Shown here: positions 17,901 to 25,673 of the stretch, in pieces | Layout of the letters: each line of letters begins with the position of its first letter | Numbering within the stretch: position 1 is the first letter of the stretch | Assembly: GCF_000717335.1 (NCBI RefSeq) | Contig: NZ_JNYZ01000041.1 | Coordinates: 31,585 to 95,584 of the forward strand | Length of the DNA: 64,000 bases | Reading direction: 5' to 3' | Source of the DNA: Amycolatopsis jejuensis | GTDB lineage: Bacteria > Actinomycetota > Actinomycetes > Mycobacteriales > Pseudonocardiaceae | Made by a program: the position numbers and the translations under genes | Notes under the pieces: generated by a model | Seen by the model: the letters and a program-made list of their open reading frames with translations, nothing else | Told to the model about the DNA's origin: nothing | Databases searched by the model: none

Positions 17901-18314
17901 GGTCTGCGCCCGGGTGAGGAGTACCGGGTGGACCTCGAGCCCGGCGTCCGGCTGCTCATCGAGCTGGAAGCCATCGGCGAGGCCGACGAGCGTGGCGTGC
18001 GGACCGTCATGTCCACGCTCAACGGCCAGCTCCGGCCGATCCAGATCCGCGACCGTTTGATCGCCTCGGACATCCCGGCGACGGAAAAAGCCGAGAAGGG
18101 CAACCCGAAGCAGATCGCCGCGCCGTTCGCGGGCGTGGTGACGCTGCAGGTCGCCGAGGGCGACGAGGTGGCGGCCGGGGCGACCGTGGCGACGATCGAG
18201 GCCATGAAGATGGAAGCGTCCATCACCGCTTCGGTGGCGGGCAAAGTGGGTCGGCTGGCAATCACCTCCGTTCAGCAGGTCGAGGGCGGAGACCTTCTCA
18301 TCGTGCTCGAATAG
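14937..18314 (+). CDS. pyc: pyruvate carboxylase
   Basis: This biotin enzyme carboxylates pyruvate to oxaloacetate, replenishing the TCA cycle. The 1125-residue single chain holds biotin carboxylase (about 1-450; FVKAVAGGGGRGMR and FIEMNPRIQVEHTVTEEV), the carboxyltransferase barrel (about 525-800; TDTTFRDAHQSLLATR, HIHTHDTAGGQ), the conserved PYC domain and a C-terminal biotinyl domain with EAMKMEA (lysine near 1091). Length is normal. ATG 14937 follows GGGAAGG. The gene usually sits next to rsmD in actinobacteria; here about 11 kb of other genes intervene. Confidence 0.97.
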   Translation: MFRKVLVANRGEIAIRAFRAGYELGAGTVAVFPHEDRNSLHRLKADEAYEIGEPGHPVRAYLSVEAIVEAAKKAGADAVYPGYGFLSENPDLAKACEEAGITFVGPSAEILELTGNKARAVKAARDAGVPVLGSSQPSSNVDELVAAADELGFPVFVKAVAGGGGRGMRRVEDPALLRESIEAAAREAESAFGDPTVFLEKAVVEPRHIEVQILADGEGNVIHLFERDCSVQRRHQKVVELAPAPNLDPELRDRICADAVKFARQIGYRNAGTVEFLLDRQGNHVFIEMNPRIQVEHTVTEEVTDVDLVQSQLRIASGENLADLGLSQDKIYLRGAALQCRITTEDPANGFRPDTGMISAYRSPGGSGIRLDGGTAFSGTEISAHFDSLLVKLTCRGRDFRTAVGRARRAVAEFRIRGVATNIPFLQAVLDDPDFREGNVTTSFIEERPHLLTARHSADRGTRLLTYLADQTVNRPHGERPRTPEAATKLPKLPADLTPPDGSKQKLTELGPEGFARWLRESPLLGVTDTTFRDAHQSLLATRVRTKDLLAVAPVVAATVPQLLSLECWGGATYDVALRFLAEDPWERLAQLRKAVPNICLQMLLRGRNTVGYTPYPTEVTTAFVEEATATGIDIFRIFDALNDVEQMRPAIEAVRGTGTAVAEVALCYTSDLSDPNEKLYTLDYYLKLAEQIVGAGAHILAIKDMAGLLRAPAAARLVTALRKEFDLPVHIHTHDTAGGQLATYLAAIQAGADAVDGAVSSMAGTTSQPSLGSIVAATDHSDRSTGLDLHAIGDLEPYWESVRKIYAPFEAGLASPTGRVYDHEIPGGQLSNLRTQAIALGLGDRFEDIEAMYAAADKILGHLVKVTPSSKVVGDLALHLVGAGVSPADFEAEPNKFDIPDSVIGFLRGELGDPPGGWPEPFRTKALEGRSAAKPVAELSEEDHKELTDDRRAALNRLLFPGPTKEFLAHRDAYGDTSVLPSKDFFYGLRPGEEYRVDLEPGVRLLIELEAIGEADERGVRTVMSTLNGQLRPIQIRDRLIASDIPATEKAEKGNPKQIAAPFAGVVTLQVAEGDEVAAGATVATIEAMKMEASITASVAGKVGRLAITSVQQVEGGDLLIVLE

Positions 18315-18341
18315 GCCGCGGCAGCGCCACTTTTCGGTGCA

Positions 18342-18384
18342 CGAGGGGTCCCTTCGCGCGTATTTGCCGCGAAGGGACCCCTCG
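18342..18384. terminator. strong hairpin after pyc
   Basis: Perfect 17-bp arms (CGAGGGGTCCCTTCGCG and its complement) around a 9-base loop, 28 bp after the pyc stop. No clear U-tract follows; it probably ends or stabilises the pyc transcript. Confidence 0.75.
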
Positions 18385-18433
18385 CACCATTTGTTGCTCG
18401 CCTTCGACCGCCTGGTCGCGCTAGCGTCGACGC

Positions 18434-19231
18434 ATGCTGATCAACGCGGTGCCGCAGTGGCAGGGCGCGATCGGTCCACGGGCACGAGGACTGGTCGAGG
18501 GCTGCCTCGCGCTTTCCGAACTCGCCGGGCACGTGCTCGGCAAGCCGGTGCATCACGTCCGCCAGGACCGTGCCACGTCCGGCGTCGTGGCCGGGATCGC
18601 CAACCGGGCGGTGCTCACGGGCCCGAACCGGCAGGCGCACCTTGCTGCGCTCGAAGCGCCGGAAGGTCCGGTGCTCACCATCGGCGGCGACTGCGGAGTG
18701 GAGCTGATCCCGGTCGGGGTCGCGCGTTTCCGTTACGGCGCAAGGCTCGGAGTCGCGTGGTTCGATGCCCACGCGGATCTGAACACAGCCGAATCATCGC
18801 CGTCGGGCGCCTTCCACGGCATGGTCCTGCGGTCGTTGCTCGGTGACGGCGACGAGGAATTCGCCGCCAGCCCGGCGCTCGAACGCGGCCGGGTGGCGTT
18901 GTTCGGCACCCGCTCGTTCGACTCGGCGGAGGAGGACGCCATCGCCGCCGGCCTTGCCGTGCGCACCGATGACGTTGCGGCCACGCTGAATGCCGCGGGC
19001 GCACACCAGCTTTATCTCCATCTGGACTTGGACATCCTGGATCCCGGCGAATTCGCCGGGCTCAACTACCCGGAGCCCGGTGGGCTCTCGATCGCCGAAT
19101 TGGCCGCGGCCATCGACGGACTGTCCGGAATGGACGTCGTCGGTGCCGGCATCACGGAGTGCGTCGGAACCGAAGTCGCCGCGCTGGAACCCGTGCTCGC
19201 CGCAGTGGGGAGGGTGCTGATGGAGGGCTGA
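18434..19231 (+). CDS. arginase/agmatinase family protein
   Basis: A 265-residue ureohydrolase-fold protein. Mn-binding signatures are present: WFDAHADLNT (about 110), SGAFHGM (about 124) and HLDLDILDP (about 195), with GITECVG near the end. The first signature reads GGDCGVEL instead of the usual GGDHS, so one metal ligand is Cys rather than His; this variant occurs in an actinobacterial branch of the family. Substrate (arginine, agmatine, formiminoglutamate) cannot be told from the sequence. It lies 120 bp after pyc, beyond the hairpin. Confidence 0.85.
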   Translation: MLINAVPQWQGAIGPRARGLVEGCLALSELAGHVLGKPVHHVRQDRATSGVVAGIANRAVLTGPNRQAHLAALEAPEGPVLTIGGDCGVELIPVGVARFRYGARLGVAWFDAHADLNTAESSPSGAFHGMVLRSLLGDGDEEFAASPALERGRVALFGTRSFDSAEEDAIAAGLAVRTDDVAATLNAAGAHQLYLHLDLDILDPGEFAGLNYPEPGGLSIAELAAAIDGLSGMDVVGAGITECVGTEVAALEPVLAAVGRVLMEG

Positions 19232-19373
19232 ACCTCCACGTCGAGGCGGAGATCCGCGCCTCATCCGGTAAGTGGACCACGGGACCGCACGGGCAGAAGG
19301 AGGTGCCCGCAAGCCGTGCGGAAGACGGTTCACAGAACGGCGAAAACCGCGCCGGCCGGATGATCGCCCGGAT

Positions 19374-19760
19374 TCAGTGCTCCGGCGTGTCCAGGTTCGC
19401 CAGCGCCACGCGTAGGGCAGCAACGGCTCCGTCCGGCGCGACCCCGAGTTCCCGAGTGTGACGGGCAAATTCGGCGGCCGCGTTGCGGAGCAGCGTGCCC
19501 GGGTCCGGTCGGTCGGCCGGTCCGGTCACGACGGTTCCGCGTGCCCGCGCAGTGGTGACCCAACCGGCGGTCTCGAGCTCGCGGTACACGCGGGCGACGG
19601 TCCCGGAGGCGAGCCCGAGGTCCCTCGACAGCTGACGGATCGGCGGAAGCCGAGCATCCCGCATCAGCGTGCCGGTGGTGATTGCGCGGACTATCTGGTC
19701 GTGCACCTGGCGCCAAGGCGGAACACCACTCGCGGCGTCGACCACTACTCGCAGCGGCAT
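19374..19760 (-). CDS. GntR family regulator, YtrA type
   Basis: 128 residues: an N-terminal winged helix (VPPWRQVHDQIVRAITTGTL; LPPIRQLSRDLGLASGTVARVYRELETAGW) and a short C-terminal dimerisation tail, the layout of YtrA-subfamily regulators. Its ATG directly follows the stop of the membrane-protein gene, so the two form an operon transcribed from 20.5 kb. A perfect inverted repeat lies before that operon and is the likely binding site. Confidence 0.9.
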   Translation of the reverse strand: MPLRVVVDAASGVPPWRQVHDQIVRAITTGTLMRDARLPPIRQLSRDLGLASGTVARVYRELETAGWVTTARARGTVVTGPADRPDPGTLLRNAAAEFARHTRELGVAPDGAVAALRVALANLDTPEH

Positions 19761-20489
19761 CTACCGCGCTGCCGTGGTTGTCGTACGCGGTTTCGGCGGT
19801 GGGCCGACAATCGCCAGAAAAGCGGCAACGGTCACCACGAACGCGAGGAACGACGCCAGGTTGCCGGCGGTCCAGCCGAGCGTGGCGGCCGTCCCGGTGC
19901 CGAGCCCGAGTGCGACCCGAGCGCTGCGAATGCGTAGCGCCAGGTCGACTTCGGGGTCGCCTGCAGCTGGCCTGCGAACGGCGAGCAGCACGACGAGCCA
20001 CGAAACCGCGGCCGCACCCGCAGTCACCGCGAGCTGGGTCCATTGCCTCGTCGCGGCGAGGTGCGCCACAGCGGCAATCGTGGCAAGCCCTGCGACGATG
20101 ATCGTCCACAGTGGAACGAAATCGAGCACCCCGCGCGGCGCGAGCACGGCTTCCCGTCGTGGTTGCCGCGACGGACGCTGGGCGAAAATCTCGGCGATGA
20201 GTCCGCCGAGCAGCACTACGACGAGCACGCTCGTGATCGTCGTTTTTTCGCCGACGACTTGCTCCGCGCCGGGAAGAAGAGGCAGGCCGACGAACAGCCA
20301 CGGATACCAGAACCGCCGTCGGCGCAGGTAGCGCACGGCCACCGACACCTGGTCGGGGGCCGGGTTCCGCACGCCCCATTTCGTGAGCAGCCGGACGCCT
20401 TGCCGTTCCCCCGGCCACAACACGACGAGGATGACGAGGCCGAACAGGCCGGTGACCCCGGCGACGGCCAGCGTGGTACCGAAATCCAT
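19761..20489 (-). CDS. polytopic membrane protein in GntR operon
   Basis: 242 residues with about six hydrophobic segments (for example VAGVTGLFGLVILVVLW near the N-terminus and SVLVVVLLGGLIAEIF). No enzymatic motif is seen. YtrA-type regulators usually control ABC transporters; here the partner is this single membrane protein, with no ATPase nearby. The function is unknown. It is translated first, with the regulator gene immediately behind it. Confidence 0.75.
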   Translation of the reverse strand: MDFGTTLAVAGVTGLFGLVILVVLWPGERQGVRLLTKWGVRNPAPDQVSVAVRYLRRRRFWYPWLFVGLPLLPGAEQVVGEKTTITSVLVVVLLGGLIAEIFAQRPSRQPRREAVLAPRGVLDFVPLWTIIVAGLATIAAVAHLAATRQWTQLAVTAGAAAVSWLVVLLAVRRPAAGDPEVDLALRIRSARVALGLGTGTAATLGWTAGNLASFLAFVVTVAAFLAIVGPPPKPRTTTTAAR

Positions 20490-20500
20490 GGCGGCTCCCT

Positions 20501-20532
20501 CCCTCTTGTATCAAGAGTATGATACAAGAGGG
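20501..20532. promoter_or_regulatory. perfect inverted repeat, candidate GntR operator
   Basis: 13-bp arms CCCTCTTGTATCA / TGATACAAGAGGG with a 6-bp spacer, 12 bp upstream of the membrane-protein start codon. The AT-rich core (TTGTATCA...TGATACAA) stands out from the GC-rich surroundings and fits a YtrA-type operator; autoregulation is likely. Confidence 0.75.
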
Positions 20533-20756
20533 CTGCTTGTCATGCGAACCGGTTCGGTTACCGCGGTTTGGTCATCCGGTGAGTCGTTGTTGTCGCTGAG
20601 GGGCTAATGGCTCCGTGGGCCGGGATGCCGCCTGCACAAGGTGGACTCGAGCAGCGGGATGCCTTCGATACACACCGGGTGGATGCCTGGCCTGCTGATG
20701 CGATCGGTGAGCCAGACACCCACCCGGCCAGCGGTCGTAGCCAGCGTCGGTTCGCG

Positions 20757-22505
20757 CTACCGCCAGGGCAGCCGTTTTTCGGCAACAGCCTGGACGCGGG
20801 CTTCTTTCGACGTCTGGACGGACGAGGTGCTTCGGCCGGTGTCGTCTTTCGCCGGCGAACCGGCCGGAGGCGCGGCCTTGTCCGCCGGGACCTGGGGCCG
20901 TGGCTCGGCGGCACACTCCGACCTCGACGACGGCAGGATGCCGTTGATCAGGTAGTTGTCGACCCTCTCCGTGACGCACTTGTTCGTGCCGTAGTGCCCG
21001 TGGCTGCCGCTGTCCCGCACGGAGATCAACTGGTCTGCCAGGGTCGCAGCCATTGCCGGACCACCGTCGTATTGAGTAGCCGGGTCGCCGTCGGCTTGGA
21101 TGACGATGCCGGTCGGGTAGCCGTCCCGTTTGAGGGGGACCAGGCTTTCGGGCGGAGTGAACGAGCGGAAGGTGCAGTTGTTCGGCGCGACACCGACGAT
21201 GCCGCTGCCGTTTCCGTCCGCGTAGGGCGCGTAGTCCCGGAAGGCGCGCATGTCTTCGTAGTAAGTGCTGAGATCGGTCGGCCAGTCTGCTTCGCACGTG
21301 ACGGTTTCGTACACGCCGTCTCGCACGCGGGCGATACCCTTCTGGTGCAGCAAACCGATCGCTTTGCCACTGTCGGGCGAAAGCGCAGTGGACTTCTCGG
21401 CTGCCTGCCGGACCTCGCCGATCACCTCGGCGACCACGTCCCAGATCGGACGCGGCTGGGTGCCTTGGGCGAGGAAGCGGTCCAGCTCGTTTCGGCTGAA
21501 CTCCTTCGGCCACGAGACCGGCCAATCCTCCGGCCGCGGACGGGTGAACGGGACCGATCGGGTCGCGAGCTTGGCGGCCAGCGCCTCCGTGGTCGCGAGC
21601 ACCTCCGCCTGGGATTTGCCGAGGTGATAAGTGTTGTCCCGCTCGCCGGTCCAAGCAGCCCACTGCTCGACGTTGAACCGCGCCGCAACGGATTGCTGTT
21701 TCGCTTGCTCTCGCCACATCCATTGGGGATGGATCGAGGAGTCGAGGACGCTGCGGTTCAGATGTTGCGGGTAGAGGCTGCCGTAGACGGCGCCGAGGTA
21801 GGTGCCGTAGGAGTAGCCCAGGTAGTTGATTTTGCTTTCACCGAGCGCAGTTCGGATGAGGTCCATGTCGCGGGCGGCGTTTGCGGTGTTGATGAACGGG
21901 CGGATGCCGCCACCAGCACGTTGGCACGCGGCCTCCATCGCGCGGGCGTATGCGGTGTACTGGGCGAACTGCTCCTCTGTCGGACGCGTAGTGTCCGGCA
22001 GTTTCTCTTTCACCGTCTCGCATTTGAGCATGTTCGTGCTGCTGGTGCCTCGCGGAGCGAAGCCGATCAGGTCGAAGTGCTTCGCGATCGGCGCTGTGCG
22101 AGCGCCGAGCGGCATGGTCGTCCCGCTACCGCCCGGACCGCCTGGGTTGAGCAGGAGAACGCCTCGGCGTCGGGCCTGGTCGGTGGCTTTGATCCGGGTG
22201 ACGTCGATGCTGAGTTTGCCCGCGCTCGGGTTGCGGTAGTCGAGTGGCACCGTGACTTGTGCGCACTCCATCAGTTTCCATTGCCCCTTCCACGGGTCGA
22301 TGATGACGCCGTCCTCGGGCAACTCGGACGGGTCCGGCGGGGGCGGGTCCGAGCACTGCTGCCAGGTGAGTTTCTGGTGCTGGAATCCGGCGAGCCCGTC
22401 CGCGGCGGTGGCTGGCGGCGTCAGCCCGGCGGCCAGCAGGAACGCCAGCCCGGCCGTGGTCGCAGCCCGGCGTTTCCGGCTCGGGCGGCAGTTGATGATC
22501 TTCAT
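20757..22505 (-). CDS. secreted tripeptidyl-aminopeptidase-type alpha/beta hydrolase
   Basis: 582 residues with a signal peptide (about 1-34: RKRRAATTAGLAFLLAAG, then ATAADG). The TAP/SlpD pattern is clear: LLNPGGPGGSG, FDLIGFAPRG, nucleophile GYSYGTYLG, then in the C-terminal domain the catalytic Asp (IQADGDPATQYDGG) and His (SGSHGHYG). These enzymes release N-terminal peptides outside the cell. The start at ATG 22505 gives a standard signal peptide; an upstream ATG at 22553 would add 16 residues. The extended C-terminal tail (about 540-582) is charged and unconserved. Confidence 0.88.
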   Translation of the reverse strand: MKIINCRPSRKRRAATTAGLAFLLAAGLTPPATAADGLAGFQHQKLTWQQCSDPPPPDPSELPEDGVIIDPWKGQWKLMECAQVTVPLDYRNPSAGKLSIDVTRIKATDQARRRGVLLLNPGGPGGSGTTMPLGARTAPIAKHFDLIGFAPRGTSSTNMLKCETVKEKLPDTTRPTEEQFAQYTAYARAMEAACQRAGGGIRPFINTANAARDMDLIRTALGESKINYLGYSYGTYLGAVYGSLYPQHLNRSVLDSSIHPQWMWREQAKQQSVAARFNVEQWAAWTGERDNTYHLGKSQAEVLATTEALAAKLATRSVPFTRPRPEDWPVSWPKEFSRNELDRFLAQGTQPRPIWDVVAEVIGEVRQAAEKSTALSPDSGKAIGLLHQKGIARVRDGVYETVTCEADWPTDLSTYYEDMRAFRDYAPYADGNGSGIVGVAPNNCTFRSFTPPESLVPLKRDGYPTGIVIQADGDPATQYDGGPAMAATLADQLISVRDSGSHGHYGTNKCVTERVDNYLINGILPSSRSECAAEPRPQVPADKAAPPAGSPAKDDTGRSTSSVQTSKEARVQAVAEKRLPWR

Positions 22506-22529
22506 GTCGCACAGGTGTACCCGTCCGGG

Positions 22530-22571
22530 CGTTTCCGGCCGGTTGCCGATCATCGAAACACTTCGGAAACG
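22530..22571. promoter_or_regulatory. inverted repeat in divergent promoter region
   Basis: CGTTTCCG (22530-22537) and CGGAAACG (22564-22571) flank the region between the peptidase gene and the response-regulator gene. It could be the operator of the neighbouring two-component system. Confidence 0.35.
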
Positions 22572-22605
22572 TTCTTGGTGGTACCTTCGAGAGCAGGGAG
22601 GAACA

Positions 22606-23265
22606 ATGCGCGTTCTGGTCGCCGAGGACGAGCGTGCCCTTGCTGATCTGGTGGCGGCCGGGCTGCGGGCGGCGGCGATGGCGGTCGACGTCTGCTACGA
22701 CGGGCTCGCGGCGCAGGAGCGGCTGGCCGTGCACGACTACGACGTGCTCGTGCTGGACCGTGACCTGCCCGGGATACACGGCGACGTGCTGTGTCGTGAA
22801 GTGGTCGAAAGTGCTTGCCGCACCAGGGTTTTGATGCTGACTGCAGCAGCGGCTCTCGGCGAGCGAGTCGGTGGCCTCGAACTGGGTGCCGACGACTACG
22901 TGACCAAGCCGTTCGAGTACCCGGAACTCCTGGCTCGCGTGCGCGCGCTCGGCCGGCGGACGCAGGCGGCGCTCCCGCCGGTGCTCACCGCCGCTGACCT
23001 CGTGCTGGACCCGGGGACGCACTCGGTGACCCGCCGCGGGTTGCCGATTCGCTTGGCTCCGAAGGAATTCGCCGTACTGGAGACGCTGCTGCGGGCAGGC
23101 GGCGCGGTCGTCAGCGCCGAGCAGCTCCTGGAACAAGCGTGGGACGAATGCGCGGACCCGTTCACGGCTGCGGTCCGGGTCGCGATGTCCAAGCTGCGCG
23201 GTAAACTCGGAGATCCGCAGCTCATCGAAACCGTGCCCGGCACGGGATACCGGATCGCGCCGTGA
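22606..23265 (+). CDS. OmpR-family response regulator
   Basis: 219 residues: receiver domain (about 1-115) with acidic pocket AEDE, phospho-acceptor Asp51 (VLVLDRDLPG) and TKPF lysine, then a winged-helix DNA-binding domain ending TVPGTGYRIAP. GGGAGG precedes the ATG at 22606; the longer open frame upstream lies in the promoter region. The GTGA overlap with the next gene couples it to its sensor kinase. Confidence 0.93.
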   Translation: MRVLVAEDERALADLVAAGLRAAAMAVDVCYDGLAAQERLAVHDYDVLVLDRDLPGIHGDVLCREVVESACRTRVLMLTAAAALGERVGGLELGADDYVTKPFEYPELLARVRALGRRTQAALPPVLTAADLVLDPGTHSVTRRGLPIRLAPKEFAVLETLLRAGGAVVSAEQLLEQAWDECADPFTAAVRVAMSKLRGKLGDPQLIETVPGTGYRIAP

Positions 23266-24482
23266 GGATCACCGTTCGCGCGAAGCTCACCGCGTGGTAC
23301 GGGCTGCTGTTCGCCGCTGGCGGGCTAATCCTGGTGCTGGCGGTCTACCTGCTGGTCGAGAGCGGGTTGGTCGTGGAGCTGTCGGCCGCGGTCGTGAAGG
23401 TGACCGACGACGCGGCCGGACCTGCGGCGCAAGGGACAGGTCCGCCGGCGATCGCCCTTGCCGCTCGCGTCTCGTCCGACACCGTGCTGACCAAACTTCT
23501 TGTCGTGTCGGGCATTTGCCTGCTGGTGCTGGCGGTGATCGCGGTGGCGGTCGGCTGGTGGATGTCCGGACGGGTGCTGCGGCCGTTGCGCCGGATCAGC
23601 GCCACTGCGCAGCAACTGTCGTCCGAAACCTTGCACGAACGCATCGCGATGTCCGGCCCCCGCGACGAGCTGACCGAACTGGCCGAGACTTTCGACCGGA
23701 TGCTCGACCGGCTGGAGGCGTCGTTCGAGAGCCAGCGGCGGTTCGTCGCGAATGCCTCGCACGAGCTGCGGACCCCGCTCGCCATCCAGCGGGCCGCGGT
23801 CCAAATCGGACTCGAGGGCGCCGCCGATCCCGTGCTGGTCGGGCAGTTGCTCGCCGCGAACCGGCGCAGCGAACGGCTCATCGACGGCCTCCTGGTACTC
23901 GCCCGCAGTGACCGTGGCCTGGAGCGCCGGGAGCCGGTGCCGCTGCACGAGGTGGTCCGGCGGGAGCTTGCGCGCTTTGCTGCGGAGATCAGTGTCAGGA
24001 ACCTGCGGGTGGTCGACGACCTGCAGGAATGCTGGGTGTCCGGCGATCGGCTCCTGGTCGGCCAGCTCGCCGGGAACCTGATCGGCAATGCGGTTCAGTA
24101 CAATGTGGACGGTGGGGAGCTGCGGCTGGGCGTGAGTCCCGACGGCGGATTCTCGGTCAGCAACGACGGACCGGAGGTGGACCCCGGCAGCGTCGGCGAA
24201 TTGTTCGAGCCGTTTCAGCGCGGGGCCGAGCGGATTACGTCGGACTGCGGCGCCGGTCTGGGGCTTTCGATCGTCAAGTCGATCACGGCGGCGCACGGTG
24301 GGACAGTCTGCGCGAAGGCTCGAACCGGTGGTGGGTTGGTTGTCCACGTCGCGCTGCCGGTGGTACCTGCCGAGGCGGCCGATCGCCGGGATCACGTAGT
24401 GGGCCGGGGCCAGGCGATAGTGGACCTGGGTCAACTAGGAGCGGACCAGGGTCAACCGGTGGAGCATCGGGTCAGCCGGTAG
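23262..24482 (+). CDS. sensor histidine kinase
   Basis: 406 residues: TM1 (about 12-33), a short extracytoplasmic loop, TM2 (about 79-100), HAMP (about 100-152), H-box NASHELRTPLA with His167, N-box GNLIGNAVQYN and G-box DCGAGLGLSIVKS. The GTG start overlaps the response-regulator stop. From about residue 371 the coding sequence runs into the 21-bp repeat array, so the last 35 residues (for example GQAIVDLGQLGADQGQPVEH) are encoded by repeat units and unlikely to be ancestral. The signal is unknown. Confidence 0.92.
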   Translation: MRITVRAKLTAWYGLLFAAGGLILVLAVYLLVESGLVVELSAAVVKVTDDAAGPAAQGTGPPAIALAARVSSDTVLTKLLVVSGICLLVLAVIAVAVGWWMSGRVLRPLRRISATAQQLSSETLHERIAMSGPRDELTELAETFDRMLDRLEASFESQRRFVANASHELRTPLAIQRAAVQIGLEGAADPVLVGQLLAANRRSERLIDGLLVLARSDRGLERREPVPLHEVVRRELARFAAEISVRNLRVVDDLQECWVSGDRLLVGQLAGNLIGNAVQYNVDGGELRLGVSPDGGFSVSNDGPEVDPGSVGELFEPFQRGAERITSDCGAGLGLSIVKSITAAHGGTVCAKARTGGGLVVHVALPVVPAEAADRRDHVVGRGQAIVDLGQLGADQGQPVEHRVSR

Positions 24483-24765
24483 TGGACGCGGGTTAGTGGA
24501 CCGAGGTCAGCCGTTGGCGCACCAGGGTGGGCCGGTCGGACCAGGGTAAGCCGGTCGTGGACCGGGGTCGGGTGGTCGTGGGCCAGGGCCAGCCGGTAGT
24601 GCACTGAGGTCAGCCGGTGGCGGACCAGGGTGAGCCGGTCGTGGACCGGGGTCAGCCAGTCGTGGCCAGGGGCAGCCGGTAGCGCACCGAGGTCAGCAGG
24701 TCGTGGACTGGGGCCAGTCGGCAGTGGGCCGGGGTCAGGCGGCAGTGAACTGCGGCCAGCCGGAC
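24415..24765. repeat. degenerate 21-bp tandem repeat array
   Basis: About 16 diverged copies of a 21-bp unit with core CCGGTCGTGGACCGGGGTCAG. Measured by the GGTCA core, most neighbouring copies are exactly 21 bp apart. The array begins inside the 3' end of the kinase gene and fills the gap to the next gene. No gene is convincing here; frames on the minus strand show a heptapeptide repeat (LTLVHDR type) caused by the unit length. It accounts for nearly all of the 390-bp intergenic region 24483-24872. Confidence 0.85.
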
Positions 24766-24872
24766 GCCACGGTCGACTCGCCGGGAGCCACGTCGGTGCA
24801 GGAAACGTCGGCCGGATCACGGCGAGTGCACCACTTCCGATAACTGCGGTGAAAGCGCCGCGATGGAACGGT

Positions 24873-25673
24873 TCAGCGAGCCAGCCACCGGTACAGCACG
24901 GCGGTGAGCGCCTCCGGGGCGTCGAGCTGGATCAGGTGCCCGGCTGACCGGACGAGTTCCAGTCCGGCGCCTGGGATCAGACCGGCGAGCCGGTGCGCGC
25001 GGTCGACCGGGATCCAGGTGTCCTCGGTGCCCCACACCACCAGCGTGGGCACGCTGACGGCGCGGTAGCGCGGCTCGATCTCGTCGGTGTACCGCTGATC
25101 AGCCTGCGAGATTTGCCGATAGAAGGCCGCCTGCCCCGTGGAGCCGAGCCACGGGGCGACGAGCATGTCGTGCGCTTCGGCCGACAGCGGGCGGTGTGCT
25201 GCGCCCGCGATGTACTCCCGTACCAATGCCTCGTGCAACGTCGGCGGCAGCTGCGCGAAGACGGATGCGTTTTCCGCCACCAGGCGGAAGAAATCCGACC
25301 CCCATGGCGCCAAAGCGACCACGTCCACCAACGCCAATGAACGGTAAGCCGCGCCGTGCAACAGATACGCTCGCAGGCTGACCGCGCCGCCGTAGTCGTG
25401 CGCGATCACGTCCGGTTCCGATAAACCCCAGTGGTTCAACAGGGCGGCGAAGGTTTCGCCTTGTGCGGCCAGTGAGACGTCCTGGCCATCGGCCATCGTG
25501 GACTCGCCGTAGCCTGGCATGTCCCACAGGTAGACCGTGTGGTCGCGCGCGAACGTCGCCGCGATCGGTTCCCACAGTTTCGACGACCACGGCGTGCCGT
25601 GGCAGAACACGAGCGGTGGCCCCGAACCTTGGCGGGACCACCGGATTTCCTGACCGTGCCAGGTGAATATCAC
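24873..25673 (-). CDS. alpha/beta hydrolase with Asp nucleophile (epoxide hydrolase/dehalogenase-like)
   Basis: 266 residues. The nucleophile elbow reads [12 protein letters not shown], with Asp rather than Ser, as in epoxide hydrolases and haloalkane dehalogenases. HGTPWSS forms the oxyanion region, WGTEDTWIP the acid region and SAGHLIQLD the catalytic histidine. The substrate is unknown. The GTG start overlaps the stop of the upstream LLM oxidoreductase (GTGA), so the two are translated together. Confidence 0.85.
   Translation of the reverse strand: MIFTWHGQEIRWSRQGSGPPLVFCHGTPWSSKLWEPIAATFARDHTVYLWDMPGYGESTMADGQDVSLAAQGETFAALLNHWGLSEPDVIAHDYGGAVSLRAYLLHGAAYRSLALVDVVALAPWGSDFFRLVAENASVFAQLPPTLHEALVREYIAGAAHRPLSAEAHDMLVAPWLGSTGQAAFYRQISQADQRYTDEIEPRYRAVSVPTLVVWGTEDTWIPVDRAHRLAGLIPGAGLELVRSAGHLIQLDAPEALTAVLYRWLAR

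Noticed and set aside
18659..18760. GGDC instead of GGDH in the arginase-family protein as an inactivating mutation
   Set aside because: The Cys variant is known in a branch of this family and the other metal ligands are intact.
20530..20756. Possible gene remnant between the GntR operon and the peptidase gene
   Set aside because: Short frames on the minus strand look protein-like in places, but no start signal, family or consistent frame could be supported.
24452..24820. 122-codon minus-strand frame with heptapeptide repeats
   Set aside because: It is an artefact of the 21-bp repeat unit being seven codons long; it has no start signal and no family resemblance.
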